Positions 35,855 through 43,821 are shown, counted from the first letter of the stretch. The stretch: DNA of 64,000 nt from Bacteroidia bacterium (GCA_021152555.1 JAGKVE010000001.1:1-64000), one strand, 5' to 3'. Notes: generated by a model not told the origin, from the sequence alone. Numbers and translations are program-made.

Positions 35855-35886
35855 CAAAGTTACCACATTTTTCCGATATCTGCAAG
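35855..35886 (-). promoter_or_regulatory. galE promoter
   Basis: On the - strand CTTG (35886-35883), a 20-bp spacer and TAACTTTG (35862-35855). It leaves a 43-nt leader to the galE ATG. Confidence 0.8.
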
Positions 35887-35954
35887 AGAAAAAATACAAA
35901 AGTCGGACGGCAGGAGACAAAAGACACGTTTTTTATAAAAAAAGTACGCGTGCG

Positions 35955-35986
35955 CTTGCGTATGTAAAAAAAAAGTAGTAATTTTG
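35955..35986 (+). promoter_or_regulatory. Promoter of the DHH phosphoesterase gene
   Basis: CTTG (35955-35958), a 20-bp spacer with a nine-A tract, and TAATTTTG (35979-35986). The leader is very short (about 15 nt) and consists mostly of the palindrome CGCG-ATTTTT-CGCG at 35987-36000. Confidence 0.8.
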
Positions 35987-36005
35987 CGCGATTTTTCGCG
36001 AAACA

Positions 36006-37247
36006 ATGAAAGAGTTAATAGACAAAGCAAAGAAGATAGTTATCCTGACACACATGGCGCCAGACGGAGACGCGATGGGTTCTGCGCTGGCAGTATATCA
36101 CTATGTGACGGACCGCTGGGCTGTAGGACCGCTATGCTGTAAGACCGCTAACGCTGTAAGACCGTCGCAGAGCGACTGTAAGACCGCTAACGCTGTAGGA
36201 GTACAGAGTACAGACCGCGTTGCTGACAGAGTACAGACGAGAGAAGTGAGGGTGATAGTGCCGAATATGTTTCCTGCGTTTTTCAACTGGATGCCGGGTG
36301 CGGCACAGATTTTGATATACGAAAAAGAGCCGCAACGCTGCAACTCCGTGATAGCCGAGGCAGACCTGTTCATCTGCACGGACTTCAACGACCCGAAGCG
36401 CATCGGTCCGGTGGGCGAGAAGATGCTCGCCAACAATGCGCCGAAAATACTGATAGACCACCACTTGATGGACCGTTGCGCTGACAGAGCACAGACCGCT
36501 AACGCTGACAGACCGGCTTCGCCTGACGGACTCTGGGCGGAGGTTCACTCGCACCCTGAGGCGAGTTCGGCATGCGAGATAGTATACCGGCTGATAACAG
36601 CCGATGACCGCTACGCTGTAGGACCGTCACAAAGTGACTGTAAGACCGCTTACGCTGTAGGACCGCAGGCAGAGCCTGCTGTAGGAGTTTTATCGGAGGC
36701 TATAGCGACGTGTATCTACACGGGGTTGATGACGGATACCGGCAATTTCAGTTTCAACTCAACCAACGCAGAGTTGTACGACATCATCGCTTCGCTTATA
36801 CGCTCGGGAGTGAAGAAAGACGAGATATACAATGCGGTATTCAACCAGTATTCGACAGACCGCGTACGGCTGACCGGCTATGCGCTGTACCGCAAGATGC
36901 GCATCTACCCTGAGCACCATTTATCGCTGATAACCCTGAGCGCCGACGAGATGGAGCGTTATCATTACCAGCCCGGTGACACGGAAGGGTTAGTAAACAT
37001 GCCTTTGCAGATTGCCGATGTGTACTACTCGGTATATATGCGCGAGGAACGCCCCAAGCCCGGCACCCCGAAACCGCGCATCCGTATTTCCTTCCGCTCG
37101 CAAGGCGACCGTCCTGTGAACATATGGGCAAGCGAGGTATTTCACGGCGGAGGACATATGAACGCTTCGGGCGGAGAGATGTTCGGCACGCTGGAACAAG
37201 CGGTACGGCTGTTCGAGGAGACGTATGGGAAGTATATTAGAAATTGA
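36006..37247 (+). CDS. DHH-family phosphoesterase (NrnA-like)
   Basis: 413 residues, about 70-90 more than usual NrnA-type oligoribonuclease/pAp-phosphatases. The metal motifs are all present: THMAPDGDAMGS (15-26), CTDFND (114-119), IDHH (150-153), MTDTGNF and the C-terminal DHHA1 motif GGGHMNASGG. It would degrade nano-RNA and dephosphorylate pAp in the cytoplasm. The extra length comes from three insertions of tandem hairpin modules: residues about 36-80, 156-178 and 201-227, all between conserved motifs and all in frame. They are rich in Ala, Asp, Cys and Arg (CKTANAV, QSDCKTA) with no homology expected to the enzyme. The gene ends in GAATTGA heptamers, which supply the stop codon. Confidence 0.92.
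   Translation: MKELIDKAKKIVILTHMAPDGDAMGSALAVYHYVTDRWAVGPLCCKTANAVRPSQSDCKTANAVGVQSTDRVADRVQTREVRVIVPNMFPAFFNWMPGAAQILIYEKEPQRCNSVIAEADLFICTDFNDPKRIGPVGEKMLANNAPKILIDHHLMDRCADRAQTANADRPASPDGLWAEVHSHPEASSACEIVYRLITADDRYAVGPSQSDCKTAYAVGPQAEPAVGVLSEAIATCIYTGLMTDTGNFSFNSTNAELYDIIASLIRSGVKKDEIYNAVFNQYSTDRVRLTGYALYRKMRIYPEHHLSLITLSADEMERYHYQPGDTEGLVNMPLQIADVYYSVYMREERPKPGTPKPRIRISFRSQGDRPVNIWASEVFHGGGHMNASGGEMFGTLEQAVRLFEETYGKYIRN
36106..36245 (+). repeat. In-frame hairpin module 1 in the DHH gene
   Basis: A run of units GACCG-(variable)-CTGTA(A/G), one with the stem GTCGC-AGA-GCGAC (36164-36176), then AGTACAG heptamers and more units. It encodes about 45 residues right after the first metal motif. 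Confidence 0.85.
36468..36530 (+). repeat. In-frame hairpin module 2 in the DHH gene
   Basis: Units ACCG-TTGCG-CTGACAG, ACCG-CTAACG-CTGACAG and ACCG-GGC-TTC-GCC-like (hairpin at 36515-36523) lie directly after the IDHHLM motif. The connecting text is CTGACAG rather than CTGTAAG, so it is a variant of the same module. Confidence 0.8.
36605..36688 (+). repeat. In-frame hairpin module 3 in the DHH gene
   Basis: It contains GTCAC-AAA-GTGAC (36626-36638) and GCAGGC-AGA-GCCTGC (36665-36679), each flanked by GACCG and CTGTA. Different stems that still pair, with the same flanks, argue for selection on the hairpin or for a mechanism that copies inverted arms. Confidence 0.88.
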
Positions 37248-37280
37248 GAATTGAGAATTGAGAATTGAGAATTGAGAATT
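37241..37280. repeat. Heptamer array after the DHH gene
   Basis: Five to six GAATTGA units begin in the last codons of the DHH gene, provide its TGA stop and end 19 bp before the next start codon. Confidence 0.92.
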
Positions 37281-37299
37281 ATTTTATTAAAAAAGATAT

Positions 37300-39081
37300 A
37301 TGAAAAAGAGTATTTTGATTATCGTGGTAGCGATGCTGAGTATCGCTGCGTACGCAGACAAGCCCCTTATGACTATCAACGGCAAGCCCGTGAGCGCAGA
37401 GGAGTTTGTTTACATTTACGAGAAGAACAACCAAGCCGGCGCCATCGACCCCAAAACGATGGACGAGTATCTGGACATGTTCATCAACTTCAAACTCAAA
37501 GTAGCCGAGGCCGAATCACAAGGCATTGACACGACAGAGGCTTTCAAGAAAGAGCTGAAGGGCTACCGTGCGCAGGCGACGCCCAAATATCTGCAGGACG
37601 ATGCTGCGTTAGACAGTCTGATTGAGTTAAGCTGGCGTCATATGAGCAAAGACCGCCGTGCGGCACATATCGCCATCAAGTGCGCACTGGACGCCGACAG
37701 TGCAGCACAAGCGGAGGCATTGGCTAAGATCAACGATGCCCGTGAGCGTGTGACGGTAGGGAAGAAGCCCCTCCCGACCTCCCCTAAAGGGAAGGGGAAA
37801 GGCCGCAAAGCACAAGTTCAAAGTCCGAAACCAGAGGCGTTTGAAGTTGTAGCGCGCGAGGTGAGCACCGACCCGAACGTTGCGCAGACGGGCGGTGAGT
37901 TAGGCTGGATAACACCGTTCCGTTATGTCTATCCATTGGAAGAAGCCGTATATGGCACGCCGGTAGGGCAAATCAGCGAAGTATTCCGTACACAATACGG
38001 CTACCATATCGTGCTCGTAGAAGAAGAGCGTGACCACGAGGAAGTGAAAGCCCGTCATATCATGAAGATGGTACCGGCAGACAGTCTGGAGGCAGAGAAG
38101 AAAGCAGCGATAGACGAGATTGCCAAGACTCTGACGGCAGACAACTTCGCCGATGTAGCCTCCCATGAGTCAGACGACCGCGGAAGCAGTATGCGCGGCG
38201 GTGACCTCGGATGGTTCGGAAAAGGCATGATGGTGAAAGAGTTTGAAGATGCGGCCTTCAGCATGAAGGACGGCGAGATAAGCGCCCCTATCCGCACAGC
38301 ATACGGCTGGCATATTATCTACAAGGAAGGCACACGCGGCATTCAGCCCTTGGACAGTATGCGCACGCAGATTCAGCGTCAGGTGCTGCGCGACGAACGT
38401 AGCAAAGAGGCAGAGAAGAGTTTTATCCGCAAGACACGCGCCGAATACAACCTGCCTGCCGAGATGAGCGATGCTGACGTAAAAGCATACGCAGACGAAC
38501 ATTTAGAGGACAAATATACCGATTTGCGCCACTTGGTTCAGGAGTACCATGACGGTATTCTGCTCTTCGAAGTATCTCTGCGCGAGGTATGGGACAAAGC
38601 AGCCAAAGACACAGCCGGTCTGGAGAACTATTTCGCAGCAAACAAGAAGAAATACACATGGTCTGCTCCGCGCTACAAAGGCTGGCTGCTGCAAGCCAAG
38701 ACTGCAGCAAGCGCAAAGGCGGCAAAGGCTATCATCATGAGCGCCGAGAAAGACTCCGTACAGAGTTATATCTCCCATCGTATCAACACCGACAGCGTGA
38801 CATACGTCAAAGTACAATACGGTTTATGGGAGAAAGGCAAAAACGCGATGGTTGACAAGTTAGGTCTAAAAGACAAAACAGCCACGTTCACGCCAAACGA
38901 AGAGTTACCAAAAATAGAATGTATCGGCAAGGTTCTCAAAGCCCCGGAGAGTTGGGAAGATGAGAAAGGTACCGTCATCACGGACTACCAGGACTATCTG
39001 GAGACGGAATGGGTAAAGAAACTGCGTGAGAGATACGAAGTGAAGGTGTTTGATGAAGTTTGGAACTCTATCAAGCGTTAA
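37300..39081 (+). CDS. Periplasmic peptidyl-prolyl isomerase with two parvulin domains
   Basis: 593 residues, SurA/PpiC-like. The signal peptide is about 1-19 (ending AAYA). An N-terminal chaperone-like region (INGKPVSAEEFVYIYEKNN) is followed by a first rotamase domain (about 115-245; AAHIAIKC, later GGELGWITPF and TQYGYHIV) and a second (about 250-355; KARHIMKMVP, GGDLGWFGKG, TAYGWHIIYKEG), then a long C-terminal helical region. It probably folds outer-membrane proteins in the periplasm. The first rotamase domain is split at residues about 155-172 by a C-rich/G-rich repeat encoding PLPTSPKGKGKGRK. It is followed by gldG, after a hairpin spacer that provides its TAA stop. Confidence 0.9.
   Translation: MKKSILIIVVAMLSIAAYADKPLMTINGKPVSAEEFVYIYEKNNQAGAIDPKTMDEYLDMFINFKLKVAEAESQGIDTTEAFKKELKGYRAQATPKYLQDDAALDSLIELSWRHMSKDRRAAHIAIKCALDADSAAQAEALAKINDARERVTVGKKPLPTSPKGKGKGRKAQVQSPKPEAFEVVAREVSTDPNVAQTGGELGWITPFRYVYPLEEAVYGTPVGQISEVFRTQYGYHIVLVEEERDHEEVKARHIMKMVPADSLEAEKKAAIDEIAKTLTADNFADVASHESDDRGSSMRGGDLGWFGKGMMVKEFEDAAFSMKDGEISAPIRTAYGWHIIYKEGTRGIQPLDSMRTQIQRQVLRDERSKEAEKSFIRKTRAEYNLPAEMSDADVKAYADEHLEDKYTDLRHLVQEYHDGILLFEVSLREVWDKAAKDTAGLENYFAANKKKYTWSAPRYKGWLLQAKTAASAKAAKAIIMSAEKDSVQSYISHRINTDSVTYVKVQYGLWEKGKNAMVDKLGLKDKTATFTPNEELPKIECIGKVLKAPESWEDEKGTVITDYQDYLETEWVKKLRERYEVKVFDEVWNSIKR
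37766..37795 (+). repeat. C-rich/G-rich hairpin inside the parvulin gene
   Basis: CCTCCCC-TAAA-GGGAAGG with one C.A mismatch, preceded by another CCCCTCCC block. It is in frame and encodes a Pro/Lys/Gly stretch inside the first rotamase domain. Related copies lie in gldG, ispD, DUF58 and the spacer at 34317-34592. Confidence 0.75.
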
Positions 39082-39108
39082 AATGGTTTTTCGGTTGAAA
39101 AACGTTAA
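39075..39108 (+). repeat. Spacer hairpin between the parvulin gene and gldG
   Basis: GCGTTAAAATG, then the stem GTTTTTC-GGTT-GAAAAAC (39086-39103), then GTTAAC. It is the third member of the family at 13561 and 14523. The parvulin stop TAA (39079-39081) is inside its left flank. Confidence 0.85.
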
Positions 39109-39116
39109 CATGTCAG

Positions 39117-40787
39117 ATGCGTAAGTACACGCCGTACATATTTCTATTAGGTCTGCTCCTCTGTCTCTACGGGACATTGCATGTCCGTTCAGTCCGTTGG
39201 GACATGACGGACGACAAGCGCTACAGTCTGAGCGAAGCGTCAAAAGAACTGCTCCGCAAGAGCGATGCGCCGATAGAGGTGACGCTGCTATTAGACGGCG
39301 ACCTTAATGCCGGCTTCCGGCGGTTGAAGAAAGCCACCGAGGAGACTGTTGCCGAAATGAATGTGTATGCAAACCTCTCCCTAACCCTCCCCTCAAGGGA
39401 GGGGACTGAGTTGCAAGACTCTCTGGGCCTGCAGCCGATTATTATTCATGAGCGCGAACAGAACGGAAAGACGGCACAAACAACTGTTTACCCGTACGCT
39501 ATCATGCAATACAAGGGCAAGCGGTCAGTGGTAACGCTGCTAAAGAACACCCGCGGTTTAAGCGGCGAAGAGAACCTGAACGCGAGCATCGAGCAGTTGG
39601 AGTTTGCCTTCATGGAGTCGTTGCATTTATTACAACAGACCGAGACGCCGCGCGTGGCTATCATAGAAGGTCACGGCGAACCGGATGAGGCGCACACATA
39701 CGACCTGATGAGCGTCCTGAGCAAGTATTATCAGGTGGATCGGGGATGTTTAGTCGAAAGTCAAAAGTCGAAAGACCGCGACGAAGTCGCTCAAAGACCG
39801 ATTAACGTGCATATCTTAGACGGATACAAGGCAGTGCTGGTGTTAAGCCCTCAGACAGCATTCAGCGAGCAGGAACGGTTTGTTATAGACCAGTACATCA
39901 TGCGCGGCGGTTCAGTACTATGGGCACTTAACGGTGTGCAGTTCAGCAAGGATGTGCTGCAACGCGAAGGTTTCACACCTATCCTGCCGCTGGAATTGGG
40001 TCTGACAGACATGCTGTTCCGTTACGGTATCCGCGTCAACCCTGCATTGGTGCAAGACGTACAGTGTCTGCCTATCCCCGTGAATGTGAGCAGTGATCCC
40101 GAGCAGCCGAACCTGCAGCCAATGCCGTGGACGTATGCACCGCTACTGCTGACCAGTCAGGGCAGCCCGATAACACGTAACATGGGGCAGGTGATGAGCA
40201 CATTCGTCAGTCCGTTGGACGCTGTGGGCGGTGAAGACGGTATAGAAAAACGAATCCTGCTGGCTACAAGCACAGCAAGCCGTATAACCGCCACACCGGG
40301 TGAGGTGAATCTGAACGACATGAATCCTGATTTGTCGCTTTTCAAATACGAATATGTTCCTGTAGCCGTATCTATGGAAGGCAGTTTCGCGAGTGCTTTT
40401 GCCCACCGCATGATGCCGGAGGGCATAACAAGCGATGAAGCGGTACGGAAGAGCAGTACACGCACACGGCAAATAGTTATCGGAAGCGGCAGTATTCCCC
40501 TGAACGAGACACAAAAAGGTCAAATGCTGCCAATGGGTTACGACCGTTACAGCGGTATGCAGTTCAGTAACCGCGATTTCATCGCAAACGCCGTTTTATG
40601 GTTAACGGACAGTGAGGGGCTGATCAGTCTTCGAGAGAAAAGCGTTGCATTACGTCTGCTCAATGACCGACGTGCACATGACAAACGCCTGACCGTACAA
40701 CTCGTCAGCACAATCAGCCCCATCGCCATACTCGCAATCATAGGCGGTTTAGTAGTGATTATACGAAAGAAGAAATATGAAAAGTAG
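39117..40787 (+). CDS. gldG: GldG-type gliding/ABC-auxiliary membrane protein
   Basis: 556 residues. An N-terminal membrane helix is followed by DMTDDKRYSLSEASKELLRK, the hallmark start of GldG/ABC_transp_aux proteins, then a periplasmic region with IIEGHGEPDE and IDQYIMRGGSVLWALNG, and a C-terminal membrane helix (ISPIAILAIIGGLVVII). In gliding Bacteroidota GldG works with GldA and GldF as an ABC transporter; neither partner is adjacent here, and non-gliding Bacteroidales also carry it. Two in-frame repeats occur: LTLPSREGTE (about 89-98, hairpin 39385-39403) and SQKSKDRDEVAQRP (about 214-227; heptamers plus hairpin at 39753-39790). It ends at TAG, the first G of a heptamer array. Confidence 0.9.
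   Translation: MRKYTPYIFLLGLLLCLYGTLHVRSVRWDMTDDKRYSLSEASKELLRKSDAPIEVTLLLDGDLNAGFRRLKKATEETVAEMNVYANLSLTLPSREGTELQDSLGLQPIIIHEREQNGKTAQTTVYPYAIMQYKGKRSVVTLLKNTRGLSGEENLNASIEQLEFAFMESLHLLQQTETPRVAIIEGHGEPDEAHTYDLMSVLSKYYQVDRGCLVESQKSKDRDEVAQRPINVHILDGYKAVLVLSPQTAFSEQERFVIDQYIMRGGSVLWALNGVQFSKDVLQREGFTPILPLELGLTDMLFRYGIRVNPALVQDVQCLPIPVNVSSDPEQPNLQPMPWTYAPLLLTSQGSPITRNMGQVMSTFVSPLDAVGGEDGIEKRILLATSTASRITATPGEVNLNDMNPDLSLFKYEYVPVAVSMEGSFASAFAHRMMPEGITSDEAVRKSSTRTRQIVIGSGSIPLNETQKGQMLPMGYDRYSGMQFSNRDFIANAVLWLTDSEGLISLREKSVALRLLNDRRAHDKRLTVQLVSTISPIAILAIIGGLVVIIRKKKYEK
39385..39403 (+). repeat. C-rich/G-rich hairpin 1 inside gldG
   Basis: Perfect 7-bp stem CCCTCCC-CTCAA-GGGAGGG, in frame. The same stem and loop (CTCAA) recur in ispD at 61275-61293. 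Confidence 0.9.
39753..39790 (+). repeat. Heptamers plus hairpin 2 inside gldG
   Basis: GTCGAAA, GTCAAAA, GTCGAAA (39753-39773), then GACC and the hairpin GCGAC-GAA-GTCGC (39778-39790). It combines a heptamer array and a hairpin in one in-frame insert. Confidence 0.88.
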
Positions 40788-40857
40788 TCGAAAGTAGAAA
40801 GTCGAAAGTCGAAAGTCGAAAGACAAAAGTCGAAAGTCGAAAGACAAAAGTCGAAAG
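40787..40857. repeat. GTCGAAA heptamer spacer after gldG
   Basis: About ten units GTCGAAA, GTAGAAA or GACAAAA fill the whole gap from the gldG stop (whose last G starts the array) to the next ATG at 40862. The first 25 or so bases are the same as the sequence after the mltD stop (50250-50276). Confidence 0.95.
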
Positions 40858-40861
40858 CAAT

Positions 40862-42235
40862 ATGAGAAGTAGAAAATTCTTGTTCATTTTAGCAGCAGTT
40901 CTCGTCATGACGGGAGTCCGGGCGCAAGAAGTGCTGAACTATCCGCTGGACACAATTGACGGCGAGGAAGTGTACAAATACGAAGTAGAGCGCAGTATAG
41001 GTCTCTACCGAATAGGAGTCAATTTCAACGTCCCTCAAAGCGAGATTATCCGCTTGAACCCTCAGTTGAAGGAGCGTGGTTTGCACTATGCCGAGTTGCT
41101 GTATATCCCTACCGGCCGCCCCATAGAGCCGAAGGTGGTTGAGAGCCATCCGACGGTAGTGGAGACCCAGATTACTGAGACACGTGTTATAGGAGACACG
41201 GCACGTGCGCTACCTGCTCTGCCTTCCGCACTGCCTTTCGCGCCTTCATTACAGGACAATGAGCCGACAGCACGCAAGACGGTTGAGCTGGCTTTAATGC
41301 TGCCATTCGAGAGCCAGCAGACCAAACGCAGCGGGAATGCAGAACGTATGCTGGAACTCTATCAAGGTGCTCTTATTGCGCTGCACGACATGCAGAACGA
41401 CAGCACATTATACCGTCTGCGCGTGTATGACAGCGAGCGGAGTGAGTTACGCGTCAAGGCATTGACAGACAGCACAGAATTAGACAGCGTACAAGGTATA
41501 TTGGGTTTGGTTTATCCAATTCAGATAGAGCGTATGGCAGCATGGTGCGACGAACATAAAGTGCCGTTACTACTGCCGTTCAGCGATGCCCTCAATTTGG
41601 GCAACAAGCCGCAGCTGATGCAATTCAACTCGACTGACGAGCAGGAGGCAGACAGTCTATGCCAATGGATGAAAGAACATCCAGATGCACATTTCGTAGC
41701 CATCGAGACCAAGGATACAGAAACCGCTTACGCCACCCAGGAACTGCGTAACAGGATGAAGAAAAACGGCGTTACTTACACCGGCATGGCATTACGCGAC
41801 CTGCTGACAGACTCCTGCGATTACGCGCTTGATGCGTCTAAAGAAAATATCTTCATCATGCACTCCGACCGTCTGAATAACGTGCGCGTAGTACTGCCAC
41901 ACCTGACAAGACTGCAAGAGAACGGTTACCGTATCCGTATTATAGGCCAGTACTCATGGGTGAAAGAGAATATCGGCATACCTATGGTTTATACATCCGT
42001 TTTCACAGCGACTGAAGGTCGCGAAACGTACGAAGCCATGTGGGAGAAGTACTACGCGGGCAGCCATGTGAGCGAGACACCGCGTTACGACCTATTGGGC
42101 TACGATCTGATGAAAGCATTAGTAGGGAGACTGCAAGGTGCAAAAGTGATCAACGGCCTTCAATCGGACATTCACTGGCAGCAAGTTGGTGCCGGCGGAT
42201 GGCAAAACACGAACGTCAGGGTAATTGAGAATTGA
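40862..42235 (+). CDS. Secreted LysM plus periplasmic-binding-fold protein
   Basis: 457 residues. The signal peptide is about 1-21 (ending VRAQ). An N-terminal LysM-like module (EVYKYEVERSIGLYRIGVNF, then SEIIRLNPQLKERGL) should bind peptidoglycan. After a Pro/Ala linker (about 80-140), residues 145-450 resemble a type I periplasmic-binding fold like the branched-chain amino-acid receptors (VELALMLPFES, DSVQGILGLVYPIQIERMAA, HKVPLLLPFSDA). This architecture is common in Bacteroidota; its ligand is unknown and it may be structural rather than a transporter part. The C-terminus VRVIEN and the stop come from GAATTGA heptamers, which then run into the next gene's start. Confidence 0.82.
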   Translation: MRSRKFLFILAAVLVMTGVRAQEVLNYPLDTIDGEEVYKYEVERSIGLYRIGVNFNVPQSEIIRLNPQLKERGLHYAELLYIPTGRPIEPKVVESHPTVVETQITETRVIGDTARALPALPSALPFAPSLQDNEPTARKTVELALMLPFESQQTKRSGNAERMLELYQGALIALHDMQNDSTLYRLRVYDSERSELRVKALTDSTELDSVQGILGLVYPIQIERMAAWCDEHKVPLLLPFSDALNLGNKPQLMQFNSTDEQEADSLCQWMKEHPDAHFVAIETKDTETAYATQELRNRMKKNGVTYTGMALRDLLTDSCDYALDASKENIFIMHSDRLNNVRVVLPHLTRLQENGYRIRIIGQYSWVKENIGIPMVYTSVFTATEGRETYEAMWEKYYAGSHVSETPRYDLLGYDLMKALVGRLQGAKVINGLQSDIHWQQVGAGGWQNTNVRVIEN

Positions 42236-42268
42236 GAATTGAGAATTGAGAATTGAGAATTGAGAATT
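42223..42268. repeat. Heptamer array forming stop and start codons
   Basis: GAATTGA units provide the TGA stop of the LysM gene (42233-42235) and the TTG start plus first codons (TTGAGAATT) of the next gene at 42260. Both reading frames enter or leave translation inside the array. Confidence 0.92.
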
Positions 42269-42907
42269 GGGAGATACATAATATTTCTGTTGCTGTGTGC
42301 ATGTAGTATATATGTCAGCGCACAGCCTCGTTTGCGGACACCGGAGTTCTATTTCGGTGCCCACGGCGGTGTGAGTTTCAGCACGGTTATCTTCCGCCCC
42401 GCAGAAGCATACATGACACCTATAACGAATGCTTGCGTAATCGGCGGAAACGGCGGACTGGTGTTCCGCTATGCCGGACACAAATACTGCCATTTTCAGA
42501 TGGAGGTGAACTATCTGCACCGCGGATGGTCATCCGGCAACGACACTATCGCCCGTATCAACCGCAATCTGCATTACATAGAAGTGCCTATCTTCATGCA
42601 CCTTAATTTCGGCAGCGAGGTATGCCGCTGGTTCTTCAATCTGGGTCCGCAAATCGGTTACTGCATCAAGGACGAAGCACAAACAATAGACCACCGCTTT
42701 GACTGGGGACTGGCTGCAGGAACAGGACTGTACGTAAAAACCAAACATGCTGGTATCTATCAGTTGGAAGCACGTTTTGATTTCTCCTTCGGCGGCGTGT
42801 ATGGTACAAGTATTACCGACAGCCACACCATGGCTAACCCGATGGATCTGAGTATCAACTTAGGATGGTTGATGCCGATAAAGAAGAAAGTCAAAATTAA
42901 AAATTAA
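42260..42907 (+). CDS. PorT-like outer-membrane beta-barrel protein
   Basis: 215 residues. The TTG at 42260 is the best start because it directly precedes a signal peptide (RIGRYIIFLLLCACSIYVSA), and no ATG occurs before the mature region. The body has alternating aromatic/polar strands and a Gly-rich pattern (FYFGAHGGVSFSTVIF, GGNGGLVFRYAGHKY, FNLGPQIGYCIKDEA) typical of the PorT family of small outer-membrane barrels; PorT itself belongs to type IX secretion. The final strand (DLSINLGWLMPIKKK) is followed by a short basic tail. The presence of GldG and type IX-type tails in the window fits, but this gene could be another barrel of the same superfamily. Confidence 0.72.
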   Translation: MRIGRYIIFLLLCACSIYVSAQPRLRTPEFYFGAHGGVSFSTVIFRPAEAYMTPITNACVIGGNGGLVFRYAGHKYCHFQMEVNYLHRGWSSGNDTIARINRNLHYIEVPIFMHLNFGSEVCRWFFNLGPQIGYCIKDEAQTIDHRFDWGLAAGTGLYVKTKHAGIYQLEARFDFSFGGVYGTSITDSHTMANPMDLSINLGWLMPIKKKVKIKN

Positions 42908-42925
42908 AAATTAAGAATTTAAAAA
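42893..42925. repeat. A+T-rich heptamer spacer before kduI
   Basis: Units of AAAATTA, imperfect at the ends, cover the last codons of the barrel gene and the spacer to kduI (42937). Confidence 0.65.
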
Positions 42926-42936
42926 AACACAAAAAT

Positions 42937-43779
42937 ATGAAAACGAATTATGAAGTACGGTACGCGTCAAACCCCATTGACGCAAAAAGTTATGACACCA
43001 CGCGTCTGCGCAAGGATTTCCTGATTGAGAACGTGTTTGTGAAGAACGAAGTGAACATGGTCTATTCGATGTACGACCGCATGATTGTGGGCGGTGCGAT
43101 GCCGGTAGGCGAGACCTTATTGTTGGAGGCGATTGACCCATTGAAGGCGCCGTATTTCCTCACGCGCCGCGAGATGGGCATCTTCAATGTGGGCGGCAAA
43201 GGGCGCGTAATTGCAGGCGATGAAGTGTTCGAGTTGGACTACAAAGAGGCCCTCTATCTCGGGCGCGGAGACCGCGAAGTGAAGTTCGAGAGTCTGGATG
43301 CCAACCACCCTGCACTCTTCTATTTCAATTCCACCACCGCCCACTGCGCTTATCCGAACAAGAAAGTGACGAAAGCGGACGCCGTTGTAGCACACATGGG
43401 AAGTCTGGAGATGAGCAACGAGCGCGACATCAACAAGATGCTGGTCAATCAAGTGCTGCCGACCTGTCAGTTGCAGATGGGAATGACGGAGCTGGCTCCC
43501 GGCAGCGTATGGAACACCATGCCGGCGCACGTTCACAGCCGCCGTATGGAAGCATATTTCTATTTCGAAGTGCCCGAAGAGCAGGCCGTTTGCCATTTCA
43601 TGGGCGAAGTGGAAGAGACACGCCATATCTGGATGAAAGGCAACCAAGCCGTACTGAGTCCCGAATGGTCTATCCATAGCGCCGCTGCCACTCATAACTA
43701 CACCTTCATCTGGGGCATGGGCGGAGAGAACCTCGATTACGGCGATCAGGATTTCAGCAAAATTACCGACCTGAAATGA
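42937..43779 (+). CDS. kduI: 5-dehydro-4-deoxy-D-glucuronate isomerase
   Basis: 280 residues, the normal length. It isomerises 4-deoxy-L-threo-5-hexosulose uronate to 3-deoxy-D-glycero-2,5-hexodiulosonate (EC 5.3.1.17) in the breakdown of unsaturated uronates from pectin or glycosaminoglycans. NTMPAHVHSRRMEAYFYFEV carries the cupin metal ligands (two His and Glu), and IHSAAATHNYTFIWGMGGEN is a conserved C-terminal block. It is followed by kduD, the next enzyme. No polysaccharide lyase or KDG kinase lies in the window. Confidence 0.95.
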   Translation: MKTNYEVRYASNPIDAKSYDTTRLRKDFLIENVFVKNEVNMVYSMYDRMIVGGAMPVGETLLLEAIDPLKAPYFLTRREMGIFNVGGKGRVIAGDEVFELDYKEALYLGRGDREVKFESLDANHPALFYFNSTTAHCAYPNKKVTKADAVVAHMGSLEMSNERDINKMLVNQVLPTCQLQMGMTELAPGSVWNTMPAHVHSRRMEAYFYFEVPEEQAVCHFMGEVEETRHIWMKGNQAVLSPEWSIHSAAATHNYTFIWGMGGENLDYGDQDFSKITDLK

Positions 43780-43821
43780 TTCCCAACATATCCCGTACCT
43801 ACCTGATAGTGACATAGTTTA

